64,000 bases of DNA from the NCBI GenBank assembly GCA_028571685.1, contig CM053144.1, positions 96,254,171 to 96,318,170 of the forward strand, read 5' to 3'. Of the stretch, positions 23,958 to 35,179 are shown piece after piece. Origin of the DNA: Heterohyrax brucei (Eukaryota; Chordata; Mammalia; Hyracoidea; Procaviidae). The translations under genes were made by a program, and so were the position numbers. The notes beneath the pieces were generated by a model. The model saw nothing but the letters and a program-made list of their open reading frames with translations, had not been told where the DNA came from and did no database searches. The number at the start of each line of letters is the position of its first letter. Within the stretch, counting starts at the first letter, position 1.

Positions 23958-23974
23958 CCCCACTCCCGGTACCA
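23958..23974 (-). promoter_or_regulatory. Primer-binding site, tRNA-Leu type
   Basis: Minus-strand TGGTACCGGGAGTGGGG lies four bases inside the 5' LTR. It complements the 3' end of a tRNA-Leu (from memory, UAA isoacceptor) with about one mismatch, as in ERVL-related elements. Confidence 0.75.
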
Positions 23975-23978
23975 ATTC

Positions 23979-24478
23979 TGTTTTAGTCAGCTAGGACTGC
24001 TCTAACAGAAATACCACAGAGTGGATGGCTTTAACAAAGAAAGATTTATTCTTACACAGTCCGGTAGGTTGCAAGTCCATATTCAGGGTGTCCGCTCCAG
24101 GGAAAGACTTTCCCCTTGACGGCTCTGGAGGAAAGTCCAGTATTGCATCAGTCATTGTCCAGGGAGCGTCCTAACGCAAGAACCTCTGGTCTGAAGGACG
24201 TGCTCTGCTCCCGGTGCTGCTTGCTTGATGGTAGCGAGGTTCTCAAATTGTCCTTGGTTCTTTTTCCTTTTATTCCTTGCAAGCTAAAAGCATTAAGGGT
24301 GGGGCAAGCCATACTCCAGGGAAACTTCCCCATAGCAGGAATTCACAGCCCCACCCTAATCCTTTAACCTACAGGTAAGCAAAATCACACAATGGAGGAC
24401 AGTCCCAAGATACTGGGAACCATATCCCAGCCACGTGGCTGCACACATTTTTGGGGGGACACAATTCAAACCATGACA
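23979..24478 (-). repeat. MaLR-type 5' LTR
   Basis: The LTR is 500 bp long, exactly as the partner, and ends with the canonical TGTCAT on the minus strand. It would have carried the promoter. Confidence 0.93.
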
Positions 24479-24483
24479 GTCCT
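24479..24483. repeat. Target-site duplication GTCCT (right)
   Basis: Exact match to 22502-22506; L1 ORF1 sequence continues after it. Confidence 0.93.
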
Positions 24484-24620
24484 GCAGTGCCTCCTTAAAT
24501 ATACACTTAATGTTTTGTTTTTCTAAGCAACGAACTTCTTTCAGTACTTCTTATAGTTTTGGTTTGGTTTTTACAAAGTATCTAAACTTCTGTTTTTCTG
24601 CAAATGTCTTAATTTCATCT

Positions 24621-24845
24621 TCATATTTGAGAGACAGTTTTGCAGGATATATAATTTTTGGTTGGAATTTTTTCTCCTTCAAGGCTTTGAATGTTAGTCA
24701 TCCTTCTTTGAATGCAGTCATTCCACTGCCTCCTAGCCAGCATCGTTTCTGCCAAGAAGTCAGACAAAAGCCTACAGGGCTCCCCTCTGAATGTTAGCTT
24801 TACTTTGAGCCTTGATGCATTTAAGAACCTCTGTTTATATTTCAT
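24621..24845 (-). pseudogene. L1 ORF1 C-terminal-domain remnant
   Basis: The 74-codon piece contains SDFLAETMLARRQWNDC, matching the conserved pattern of the L1 ORF1 RNA-binding C-terminal domain (S-AET--ARR-W). A frameshift follows; the continuation AKLSLKYEDEIKTFAEKQK is in another frame towards 24540. It confirms that this element is L1 and that the provirus lies between ORF1 and ORF2. Confidence 0.85.
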
Positions 24846-26028
24846 TTGACCTCCAATAGTTTTAGAAAGGCTTCTTCACCTGGAAAGTTTTTTGATTTTT
24901 TATTTTGGAAGTTTTCTTTAAATGGACTCTTTCTTTAAATGGTTAGCAATTAGCTGTTCTCTACTTGTCATCTAGAGGCTCTTCAGTTTCTCTGGTGTTA
25001 TCTTAACAGGAGCTGAGATGTAGTTCTAAGAGGGTGGTTGGTCACCAGCCACCTCTGTAAACTCTAATGACTGGGCCCAGGTGGACTCTTTGGGGTGGCA
25101 GGCTCTACTTCCTGGCTGGAAAATACAGCACCCTACTTATGGAGCCACCAGGGGACCATCAGATCATGCTATGATGTTGATCAGTGAAGGGAGCAGATGC
25201 TGCTGGGCTGCTTAGCAGTCAGTTCTCCAGGTCATCTTAATTTAAATAGGTATTTTATGCTAAGCGAGGAGCTGTCCATCAGCTGCCAAAATCATTCAGG
25301 CTGTCAGGTGTAGTAGGCCCTCCCTTCAGGCTGACAATGAAAGTACCTTACAGGCTGTCCTCAGATACTATGACATACTACAAAGTAGGAGGTAGTTACT
25401 TGATGCTGTCCTCTGTTGGGCCCCACCCATAAGGTACCACTGTCCTAAACACAGCTTTTCTGCTGCATAAATGCTTTCTGGAGAGGCACTCTTCTCATCT
25501 TGGGAATTAGCTCCTACTGATACCTCCAGTTGTGTAACTCCACCTCCCAGCTGACCAAATAGAGTCTCACCTGAGCTCCCTTTCCCACTGTGAAAAGGCA
25601 GAATCTATGGCATAGCTCAGAAAAGAGAGGGTGGAAGGTTGGTGGTGCCTTCAGTCAATGGGCGGGGTCTCAAAGTGTGATTATCCCAAGCACAGTCTGC
25701 TGCACTATCTGCTATTTACTTAAGCACTGAAGTTCAGTGTACTTGTCAGCTCACACCCAGTCCCTGCCTCCCAGTTAACAAAGAAGCCATCAGTACCTGT
25801 AGTACTCATAAACGGTGAGTCAGCTGAATCAGGATTTCAGCTGCACTGCCTGCTGTTAGAGAGGTAGTTTTCAGTTTTCTGGCATGTAGTCCAATCTGGC
25901 AACCCTATGCCAGATCCTAGGGCTCCCAGATGTCTACACTGCTCCGTTCAATTATCATCATTTCCGGCCTTAGTTCTCAGAGGGAACTGAGGAGACATAT
26001 GCCTAGTTTGCCATATTGACTCCACCTC

Positions 26029-26797
26029 ATCTGTCAGTTCTGATTTGTAATCAGTGAGCTAGTCCTTAGGAATAAGAGTTGATAGAAAAGCAATTATCAA
26101 AGGTATTTGACATTTGTGTAATTGATGAACTGAATGTAGAATCTCATTCCTGAATAAATTGCAAATCTACTGTACTTTGAGTGTTTTCACTTTCTTCTCA
26201 TTCTTCATCACTCTGTCTTCCAGCTGCCACTCTTCTGTCTGGAATGTTGTGGTTACTTAGTTTTTGCATGTAGTATCAAGTTCAGTGTGGAAAAAAAATA
26301 TAAATGTATATAGCAGCCTGGTGGATTTGTTCTAGATTAACATTACTACTTAAAAGTAAAAAGTAAAAAACAAAAATCATTGAAAATGAACTGACAAGTA
26401 GGTAAATAATAATGAGGCCAAAGCTAAGTGAAAGAAGGAAACCAGAAACGTAAGGGGAGATTGGAGCTCAGTTTTACTTTCAGAATATGTGCCAAACCCA
26501 ATGAATTGGATCTTATTTTCAGTCTCACAGGGTACAGAAGTGAAAGGAAGTGAAGAGCAGCGATTGTTACTGTTAGTAGATAATAGGACCACCCTTTACC
26601 TATAGCTAGAACATCAAAAGCATATACCTTTAGTGTGAGGGTGAAACAAACATAATCCTTCTACTCATCTCCAAAAGAATACAGGGAAAGTTGCTAGTTT
26701 TTGAATCTTGATACCAAAAGGAGGGAATAAAGTTATCCTGAATATTTAAAAGATAGAATCCAGAGGGTTATAGCTGGAATTTGCATTACTTCCAAAG
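26029..26797. other. Unique DNA
   Basis: Nothing recognised; the 71-codon frame at 26377-26592 (minus) shows no family resemblance. Confidence 0.4.
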
Positions 26798-26957
26798 TCA
26801 AAAACAGCCACTGCTGTAGAGTCACTTCTGATTTGTAGAGACTGTATATGACAGAGTAGAACTGCCCCATAGAATTTCCAAGGAGCATCTTGTGGATTTG
26901 AACTGCTGACCTTTTAGATAGAAGACTTAGCACTTAAACACTATGCCACCAGGGTTC
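26798..26957 (-). mobile_element. AfroSINE
   Basis: From 'cagccactgctgtagagtca' to 'ctatgccaccagggttc'. It directly abuts the 3' end of a minus-strand RTE copy. Confidence 0.9.
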
Positions 26958-26966
26958 TTACTACTT

Positions 26967-28590
26967 CTTGTTGTTGCCGTTAGATTCCAACTCATAGTGA
27001 CTTTATGTAACCAGAATGAAGCACTGCCCAGTCTTGTACCATGCCCACAATTGTTTTTATGCTTAGGTGATTGTTGTAGCCATGTGTCAATCCATCTTGT
27101 TGAGGGTCTTCTTCTTTTTAGCTGACCCTCCTCTCTGACAAGCATGCTGTCCTTCTCCAGGGACTGATCCTTCCTGACAACATGTCCAAAGTATGTAAGA
27201 TCAAGTCTCACCATCTTTCCTTCCAAGGAATGCTCTGGTTGTACTTCTTCCAGAACAAACCTGTTTGTTATTTTGGCAGTCCATGGTACATTCACTATTC
27301 TTCTTCAGCTCCGCAATTCAAAGGCATCAATTCTTCTTCTATCTTTCTTATGCATTGTCCAGCTTTTGCATGCATATGATGTGATTGAATGTACCATAAC
27401 TTGGATCAGGCACACCTTAGTCTTTAAGGTGACATCTTTACTTTTCAGTACTTTAAAGAAGTCTTCTGCAGCACATTTTCCCAGTCCAAAACGTTTTTTG
27501 ATTTCTTGACTGCTGCTTCCATGGACATTGATTGTGGACCCAAGTAAAATGAAATCCTAGGCAAACTTACTCCTTTCTCCGTATACTATGATATTGCTTA
27601 CTGGGCCAGTTGTGAGGATTTTTGTTTTCTTGATGTTGAAGTGCAATCCACATGAAGGCTGTGGTCTTTGATTTCATCAGTAAGTCTTTCAAATCCTCTT
27701 CACGTTTAGCAACCAAGGTTGTGCCGTCTGTATAGTTCAGGTTGTTAATGAGTCTTCTTCCAGGCCTAAAGTCTTGTTCTTCTTCGTGTAGTCCAGCTTC
27801 TTAGATTATTTGCTCAGCATACAGGTTTAAAAGGTATGGTAAAATAATACAACCCTGATACGCATCTTTCCTGACTTTAAACCAGGTAGTGTCATCTTGT
27901 TCTTTTTGCATGACTACATCTTAGCCCAAGTGAAGATTGCTTAAGAACACAATTAAATGTCCTGGACCTTACATCCTCTGCAATGTTAGCTGTAATTTGT
28001 TATCATCCACACAATTAAATGTCTTTGCATAGTCAATGAAACACAGGTAAGCATCTTTCTGGTATTCTCTGCCTTCAGCCAAGATCCATCTGACATCAGC
28101 AAAGATATCCCTGGTTCCACATCCTCTTCTGAATCTGGCTTGGATTTCTGGCAGTTACCTGTCATTATACTGTTGTAGTCACTTTTGAATGATCTTTGGC
28201 AAAATTTTACTTGTGTATGATATTAATGACATTGTCCAGTAATTTCTCCATTCACTTAAATCACCTTTTTGGGGAATAGATGTAAATATAGATCTCATCC
28301 AGTCAGTTGGCCATGTAGCTGTCCTCCATATTTCTTAGCACAGATGAGTGAGCACTTTTAGTGCTGCATCCATTTGTTGAAACATCTCAGTTGATATTCC
28401 ATCAATTCTTGTAGCCCTGTTTTTCATCAATCCCTTCGGTGCATCTTTGACTTCTTCCTTCAGTACCGTCGGTTCCTGATATATGCTGCTTCTTCGAATG
28501 GGTAAACATCAGCCAATTCTTTCTGGTATAATGACTCTGCAGTCTTTCTATCTTCTTTTAGCTTCCCAAGTTGTATAGTAGTTTCCCACT
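26967..28590 (-). mobile_element. RTE-type LINE, 5'-truncated
   Basis: The reversed 3' terminus 'ttgttgttgccgttagattc' starts the copy. The body reads back through the C-terminal region and reverse transcriptase into the linker. The best open piece is 27295-26927 (minus), with VQPEHSLEGKMVRLDLTYFG and RWIDT, the RTE C-terminal region. Homology fades near 28590. Confidence 0.9.
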
Positions 28591-28718
28591 ACTTAGGTGG
28601 TCTGAAAACAATAAATTACTCATTTAGTGTGTTAGGATTATGAGCTGGTGTGTCCTCAGGTACTTGGTGGAAGCAAGTGTACATCATATCTGGAAGAATA
28701 TGCCTTACACCATGCTAG

Positions 28719-28862
28719 AAAAACCACATCTATTGCTGTTGAGTGGATTTCAACTCATAGGAATGCTATAAGACAGAGTAGAAGTGCCCCATAGAGTTTC
28801 CAAGGAATGCCTGTTGGATTTGAACTGCCAACCTCTTGATTAGCAGCTGTTGACAGCATAGG
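28719..28862 (-). mobile_element. AfroSINE, head missing
   Basis: Tail 'atctattgctgttgagtgga' and core 'gccccatagagtttccaagg' are clear; the copy stops at 'ttagcagctgttgac' before the terminal box. Confidence 0.85.
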
Positions 28863-30270
28863 TCTCAAAAAATTTCCACAAATGAAATTCTAAGAAATAG
28901 TCAAAAATCACAAAATACCTGACATGACATCATGAGAAAAAAATTAGCAGACAGCAAAATATGATCTTCAAATGATTCATATACTGAAACTGGAAGATAC
29001 AGAGTATATCATTTGAAATTTTTAATATGTGTTAAGGAATGAGTAGTGGAAAAACTAGAGACTAAAAAAAAAAAAAACAAATTAAAAAAAAACAGCTTTT
29101 AAAAGTATCCAACTAGAATTTTTAAAAATAAAAATTAGTTTAAATTAAACATTTCATATGTAATTTTAAGAACAGATTAGATACGTGTGAAGAGAGAGTT
29201 AATAAAAGACAAATCTGGAGAGGTTAAAAAGTCCACAGAAAGACAAGAAGATGGAAAATATAGAAGAGTGAAACTCAGGGAAGAAAAAAAGTTTAAATGC
29301 ATCTAATCAGACTTCCAGAATAAAGAGTAAGTAAAATAGGCAGGGAAAAATCCAAAGAACTAAAAATTGAGAATTTTCCAGGATGAACAAAAGATATGAA
29401 TCTACAACTTAAGGAAGTCCCCCAAATACCAAACATAACTAGGTAAATCGTAGTAAAACTATGGACCATCAAACAAATCAAAGGCAAGAATTTAAGAACT
29501 GCCAGAAACAGAAAAACCATAAGGTTTAAAAGAGTGTTGACTAGACAGACATCAGGCTTCTCACAACAGCAGTGAAGGTAGAAGTGGAATAGTATCTTCA
29601 GTGAGTGGAGGGAAAACATTGTAGCCATCAATCTAGTATTTAAGCATTTGTATCTGTCAAGAACAAGGCAATATAACAATCATGGAACAATCAAAGCAAT
29701 AAAACAAACAAAAGCATTTGCAACCAATAGAAGGTGACTATAGGCAGAAGGAAAAATATCCTAGTGGAAGGAATGGAAATGTCAAGAAAAAATGATATTA
29801 AGGTATTAAAAATCAAAACACATTAACTGCATATAAAAACAAATATATTGTGGTTTAAAAAACAAGATAGGGTGGAGTGATTAGAGCTGCACTGCTTGAG
29901 AGAAAAGTAAAGATACCAATAAATCTTGTAATTTGATAGGTTAAGTAGATATACTGGAATGCCTATGTTTATCTGTAAGCACAAAAATAACTGGAGTATA
30001 TAACTTTCCAACTAATAAGAAAATAAGAGACAAGAAATAAAATTAATTCAAAGTGCAAAGAAGATACCTATCTGCATATAAATGAAATGATTTAAAGAAG
30101 TAACTAGGTGGAAGAATATGTTAAATAATAAATTTGTGCAGCTCAAATGCCAGAGTAAAAAAGTAAAGGCTGTAAAACAAAGAACCCCAAATCTTGCTAC
30201 ATAGTATTTGTAAGTACACTCATCAGGAGCAATAGGATACAGATAATTTGAAAATTAAAACATTTAAATA

Positions 30271-30340
30271 CTAAAACCCACTGCTGTGGGGTCAATGCTG
30301 ACTCATAGCGACCCTAGAGAGAGAGTAGAACTGCCCCCAT
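30271..30340 (-). mobile_element. AfroSINE tail fragment
   Basis: Only the tail half (acccactgctgtggggtcaa to 'gagtagaactgccccca') is present; similar 'gaaaattaaa' stretches flank it. Confidence 0.8.
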
Positions 30341-30528
30341 TGGAAAATTAAATACTAATAAAATACTAAATAAAAGAAAGTTGAAATTACTATATTACAA
30401 TTGGTCAGAAGAGACTTAAGAAACATCACTAGTAATAAAATATACATTTTATAATGATAAAAGATTGAATTAGATAAGAAGATATGATAATCAGAAAATT
30501 CTAGACACTTAATAACTTACTCTCAAAA

Positions 30529-30533
30529 CTGTA
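30529..30533. repeat. Target-site duplication CTGTA (left)
   Basis: CTGTA precedes the solo LTR and is repeated exactly at 31057-31061. Confidence 0.9.
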
Positions 30534-31056
30534 TGTCATGGATTGAATTGTGTCCCCCCAAAAATAGGTGTAGCCATGTGGCTGGGCCATGATTCCTAGT
30601 ATCTTGTGACTGTCCTCTATTTTGTGGTTTTTCTATGCTGTATGTTAAAGGATTAGGGTGGGGCTATAAATTCCTTTATAGGACTACCTCCCTGCTCCAC
30701 TGTAAAGGGAGTTTCCCTGGAGTGTGGCTTACCCACCCTTAATCCTTTCACCCTACAAGAGATAAAAGGACAGAGAAGCAGGCGGAGAATTGGGAACCTG
30801 GCACCATCAAGAAAGCAGCACTGGGAGAAGAGTACGTCTTTCAGACCTGCGGTTCCTGCGCCAAGATGCTCCCTGAACAAAGACTGATGCAATACTGGAC
30901 TTGCCTCCTCGGCCGACAAGGGGAAAGCCTTCCCCTGGAGCAGACACCCTCAATATGGACTTGCAGCCTACCGGACTATGTAAGAATAAACTTTCCTTTA
31001 TTAAAGCCATCCACTTTGTGATATTTCTGTTAGAGCAGCCCTAGCTGACTAAAACA
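30534..31056 (+). mobile_element. MaLR-type solo LTR, 523 bp
   Basis: It opens TGTCATGGATTGAATTGTGT and closes GCTGACTAAAACA, the same ends as the provirus LTRs at 22.5-24.5 kb but in the opposite orientation. A perfect 5-bp duplication flanks it. Body sequence differs widely from those LTRs (I judge roughly four-fifths identity by eye), so it is another subfamily or an older copy. 'aagaataaact' near 30982 suggests the polyadenylation signal. Confidence 0.92.
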
Positions 31057-31061
31057 CTGTA
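31057..31061. repeat. Target-site duplication CTGTA (right)
   Basis: Exact copy of 30529-30533. Confidence 0.9.
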
Positions 31062-32127
31062 TAAAGCAGAAATTAATTAAAAACTGCAAATTAATGATGT
31101 AATTGTGGAAGATTTTGATGATCAGTAAACTAAGTACAACAAATATAGTGATAGAGACTATTTGAACAGCATAATTTAAAGTTTGAACCAGGAACTACAG
31201 GATACCTATTATTTTTTGAGCATAAAAGGAATATTTATGAACATAACATGTCTGTTCCATAGAATAAGTTTCAGTGGGTATCCATGTCATTCTCTCAGTA
31301 CAATGTAATTAAGTCAGGTATGAATATAAAAATTAATTTGAAAACTCATGTTATGAATTTAGAAATATATTCTAAAATAAGTCCCATGTTAAAGAAAGAA
31401 TCATAAATTTTAAAAAGAGAATATCTTGAACTAAACAGTACTGGAAATATAACATATTAAAACTTTGAGAATCCACCTAAAATGATCTTTAAATATCTAT
31501 ATTATGAAAAAAGAAAATCTGAAAATTAATTAACTAGGCTACTAATTTAAGATGAAAAAGAACTACAGAGTAATCGCAAAGAAGGCAGATGAAGAAAATG
31601 ATAAATAGAATAAGTGAATGCAATAGGAAGCAAACATATGATAGAATTAATCAACGAACCCAAAAGTTTTATCTGGAAACGTTAGTGAAATTGTCAAAAC
31701 TCTTTCAAGATTGATCAGGATAAAAATATAAACACACAATGTTAGGCATAAAAAGGAAATATAATTACAGAAGTTAAGAAACAACAGGCCAATACTATGA
31801 ACTTTCTGCAGACAAATCAGAAACTGGGTGAGAAGGACAAATTTCTAGAAAACTATGTTTAGAAAATGACTCAAGAAAAGACACAAAACTTTAATAGTGA
31901 CAAAAAAAATTGAAAGAATAATTAAATTATCCCTGCATAAAAATACCAAGAAATACCAAATAATTTTTACCTATGAGTTCTAGCATTTGAATAAAAAATA
32001 ATTCCAATATTACAAAACTCTTCCAGGATACAGATAAACAAGCACTACTCCTTATTCATTTTGAGAAGCTAGCATTACGTTGATGAGAAGTCAAATTTAG
32101 GACTGTTCCAGAAAGGAAATTTACAAG

Positions 32128-32289
32128 CCAGTCACAAGACTTGTTGCCATCAAGTCGATTCCAACTCACAGTGAATCAGTAGAACAGAGTAGATCTGTCC
32201 CACAGTTCCCAAAGAGAAACTAGTGAATTGAAACTACTGAATTTTTGGTAAGCAGCCAAAGGTTTAATCACTGTGCCGCCAGGGCTCTG
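32128..32289 (-). mobile_element. AfroSINE nested in old L1
   Basis: From 'acttgttgccatcaagtcga' to 'actgtgccgccagggctctg'. It lies just outside the left arm of the inverted repeat and is not duplicated in the right arm. Confidence 0.9.
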
Positions 32290-32634
32290 TATCACTCATA
32301 GACACAAAAATCCTAAAAATAATAAATTAGCAAACCAATTCCAACAATCATAAGAAATGAAACATGATGCCTAATTGGGAGTTATTTTCGCATTGCAGAA
32401 TTGGCTTGACATTTTAAAATGAATTACTTTAACTCCCCGCAAAAGCAGATTAAAGAATAAACATTTGATTATCTCAGTGAAGTGGGAAAAGAATTTGTCA
32501 AAATTCAATAAGCATTTAAGACAAAGTCTCTTAGGAAACTAGCAGTAGAGTGAACTTAGTTCAACAAAATGCGCCTGTAAATAGGTTGTAGATAACATTA
32601 CTCTCATTGGAAAAAAATTCCTTTTAAGATCATG

Positions 32635-34192
32635 AATCATGACTTCCATTCAAGATTGTACTGGAAATCCAAACCCATTTGATAAGACAAAAAAGAAAAG
32701 AAAATAGGAAAATAAAAAGGTTTACAATAGAGAAGGAAATAAATAAAGCTATAGTTCATAAGCAATTATGTTTGTTTCAATAAAAAAAAGAACAAAGTTT
32801 ATATGTATAAATTATTAGAATTAATAAGAGACTTTGGCAAGGTAGCTGGATATAAAGAAATCAACTAGATTTTAAACAATGCTAGTACAAAATTTCACTA
32901 AAAAGTAATTGTGAAAGATACCATTTAAAATAGCATTAAAATGTGAAATACTTTGGAACAAACCCAACAAAATATGAAAAAGTTCTCCGAGGGGGAAAAA
33001 TGAGATGGTAAAACAAATCCATTATGAGATGGTAAAACAAATCCAAATAAATGAGATAAGGAGATCAATCTTAAAGGCTGAATCAATCTATAGGTTAATC
33101 TACAGAGTCAACGCAAATGATTTACAGAGTCAACACAATTCCAATAAAAATCTGAACATGTGTTGGAATATGTCCATGAACTGAAAAATACCAAAGGTCC
33201 AAAATGGCCAAGGTCTTCCTAAGGAAGTACAAAGTGGAAGACCTTGTCTTACCAGATAAAATAAAACTTAGAACAGTGTGGTGCAGTGACAGAGACAAAG
33301 AGCTGTGTAATAGACTGTGTTGCCCCCAAACTGATGGATACATATATGGAAATTCTTTTTTGGTCAGAACTAGTACTTTAGGTAAGTCAAGGAGAGGAAG
33401 GATGTTTCTAAAAACATGTTGAAACAATAGGAAACCGTATGAACGGTTAGACTTAAATGTGAACGGCAAAACTTTAAAATTTTTGCAAGGCAACATAGTA
33501 GAGCCTTAAACAGGACTCAAAATGTACAAACCGTAAAATGGAGAATAGGTAAATTTCATTTAATTAAAATTAAGAACCTCTGATTCTCAACAGAGACTTT
33601 AAAGCAAGGAGGATAATCATAAAGAAGACAATTTTTGTTATTAACTTAATTAAAAAATTCAGTAACAAAAAGACAATCCAATTAAAAAAAATGAATGCAA
33701 GGCATGAACAGTATGTAGCAAAAGAGAAAACATGAATAGCAAATAAACATATGAAATGTGCCCAACCTCATTAGCAATCAGGTAAATGTAAATTAAAGCA
33801 TAACAAGACACTGTTTCACAGAGAGTTGAAATTTTAATCATTGATGAGAATGTGGAGTGGTGTGAACTTTGAAGACATACTCCATGTGAGAAAAGTTGGA
33901 AGAGGCTAGAGTGACTTCTGTACATGCCTCAGGAGACACGATCAAGGATGTTGAGGACAGACGATGAAGACGCCTCAGAATTGCAACCGCAGTAAGTGAG
34001 TAAATCCACGGAGGTGTGTCCCTGTCCCTAGAATACTACAGAGCTGTAAATAATGAAGAACTACAACTATGTGCAGTAACATTGATGATGCGAGAGAAAA
34101 AGCAAGTTAGAGAAGGACACACATAGTTACTGCAAAACCACAGTTCAAAACTGTGCCAAAACAGCAGTTTTATTTCAGGGATATAAACATAT
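32635..34192. repeat. Left arm of a large inverted repeat
   Basis: About 1.56 kb of old L1 sequence (sense) recurs as its reverse complement at 35180-36733. Sampled stretches are roughly 97-98% identical by eye, with a few small indels. The antisense open frames of 88 codons at 33659-33925 and 35447-35713 give identical peptides. Outside 32635 the two flanks do not match. Confidence 0.93.
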
Positions 34193-35179
34193 CCTTCAGT
34201 ATCATTAGTTCCTGATCATACACGACCTCTTGAAATGGTTGAACATCAACCAATTCTTTTTGTTATGATGACTCTCTGAGTCCCTTCCACCTTCTTTTGA
34301 TGCTATGTGAGTGGTTTACAAGTTTCCCTGAAGAATCTTTCACTATTCCAACTTGTGGCTGGAATATTTCCTTTAGTTCTTTGACCTTAAAAAATGCAAA
34401 GCATGTTCTTCCCTTTTCGTTTTCTCCTGCCAGCTCTTGGCACGTCATCATAATACTTTACTTCGTCTTTTCAAGCTGCTCCTTGAAATCTTCTGTTCAG
34501 TTCTTTTACTTCATCATTTCCTCTTTTTTGTTTTAGCTACTCGATATTCAGGAGCAAGTTTCAAGTCTTTTCTGACAACCTTTTTTTTTTCTTTCTTTCC
34601 TATCTTCTTAATGACCTCTTGCTTTCTTCATAGATAATGTTCCCAATATCATTCCACAATTCCTCTGGTTTTTAGACATCAGTGTTAAAAATGTCAAATC
34701 TACTCTTGGGTTTGTCTCTAAACTCAGGTAGGATGTACTCAAGGTCATAACTTGGCTCTCATGGACTTGTTCTAATTCCTTCAGTTTCAAATCAAACTTG
34801 CATATGAGCAATTGAAAACAAGGCCAAAGGCCTTGTTTTGACTGATGATATTGAGCTTTTTCATCATTTCTTCCTACAGATGCAGTCGATTTGATTCCTG
34901 TGTATTCCATCTGGCAAGGTCTACAGGTGTAGTCACCATTTATGTTGGTGCGAAAAGGTATTTGCAATGAAGAAGTCATGGATCTTGCAAAATTCTATCA
35001 CAGGCTCTCCAGCACTGTTTCTATTACCAAAACCTTATTTTCCAACTATTGATAGGTCTTCATTTCCAACTTTTGTAATCCAATCGCCAGTAATTATCAA
35101 TGTATCCTAATTGCAGGTTCCTGCTCAGAGGTAAGTATAATCCTGAATTTTGAATGTAGCATCCTTTAAATTTTCCCAC
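34193..35179 (-). mobile_element. Spacer of the inverted repeat: RTE LINE fragment
   Basis: The 987-bp spacer is filled almost wholly by minus-strand RTE sequence: linker (34193-34400), then endonuclease region to about 35115. The last ~65 bp before the right arm is unassigned. RTE sequence begins at the very base where the left arm ends (atataaacatat, then ccttcag), so the junction is sharp. The copy lacks both the RTE 3' end and the reverse transcriptase. Confidence 0.85.

Larger units (their letters stand above)
23007..23978 (-). other. Non-coding internal region of the MaLR-type provirus
   Basis: The region is much more GC-rich than its surroundings. Its start (ggtaccgggagtggggtg, then 'cctaaaatgtggaagccact') has the character of MaLR internal sequence. 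A roughly 98-bp unit occurs twice (from 23602 and from 23700), and there is an imperfect gctgct-rich tract at about 23805-23850. Open frames of 81-182 codons on both strands show only low-complexity or repeat-derived peptide, with no retroviral motif. Confidence 0.8.
22507..24478 (-). mobile_element. Complete MaLR-type (ERVL-related) provirus, non-coding
   Basis: Two 500-bp LTRs in the same orientation flank a 972-bp internal region, and the whole is bounded by a perfect 5-bp duplication inside L1 sequence. In its own orientation each LTR opens TGTCATGG (the 3' copy has a T for C) and closes CTGACTAAAACA. A primer-binding site matching the 3' end of tRNA-Leu and a purine tract lie at the proper places. 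The internal part holds no gag, protease, polymerase or envelope similarity that I can see, so it must have moved with proteins supplied in trans. By eye the LTRs differ at seven of 500 positions with no indels. Confidence 0.92.
17416..26028 (-). mobile_element. Near full-length L1 LINE with two nested insertions
   Basis: On the minus strand the element runs from a 5' UTR start near 26028 (gaggtggagtcaatatggca), through ORF1 C-terminal sequence (about 24484-24870) and ORF2 (about 22050 down to 18250), to a 3' UTR at 17416-18240. The 5' start matches the usual 'gtcaagatggc' opening of placental L1s. Removing the AfroSINE (21652-21810) and the MaLR-type provirus (22507-24478) leaves about 6.5 kb, the normal size. 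Both ORFs are broken and the ORF2 catalytic FADD reads FADK near 19890, so the copy is dead. The N-terminal part of ORF1 is not recognisable. Confidence 0.88.
28863..34192 (+). mobile_element. Old L1 (possibly HAL1-like at its start) with several insertions
   Basis: Sense L1 sequence of an old type: ORF1 C-terminal-like region around 29380-29700 (accatcaaacaaatcaaagg, then 'gaagtggaatagtatcttca'), an inter-ORF part, and ORF2 from about 31500 (gaaactgggtgagaaggaca near 31820) to 34192. It is interrupted by an AfroSINE piece (30271-30340), a solo LTR (30534-31056) and an AfroSINE (32128-32289). It ends abruptly at the inner edge of the left arm of the inverted repeat. Frames are all broken. Confidence 0.7.

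Noticed and set aside
22644-24367. Two identical 83-codon frames at 22644-22895 and 24116-24367 as paralogous genes
   Set aside because: They are the same position in the two LTRs of one provirus, antisense to the LTR.
17416-26028. Two separate L1 elements instead of one
   Set aside because: The order 3' UTR, ORF2, ORF1 C-terminus, 5' UTR is continuous once the SINE and the provirus with its exact GTCCT duplication are removed.
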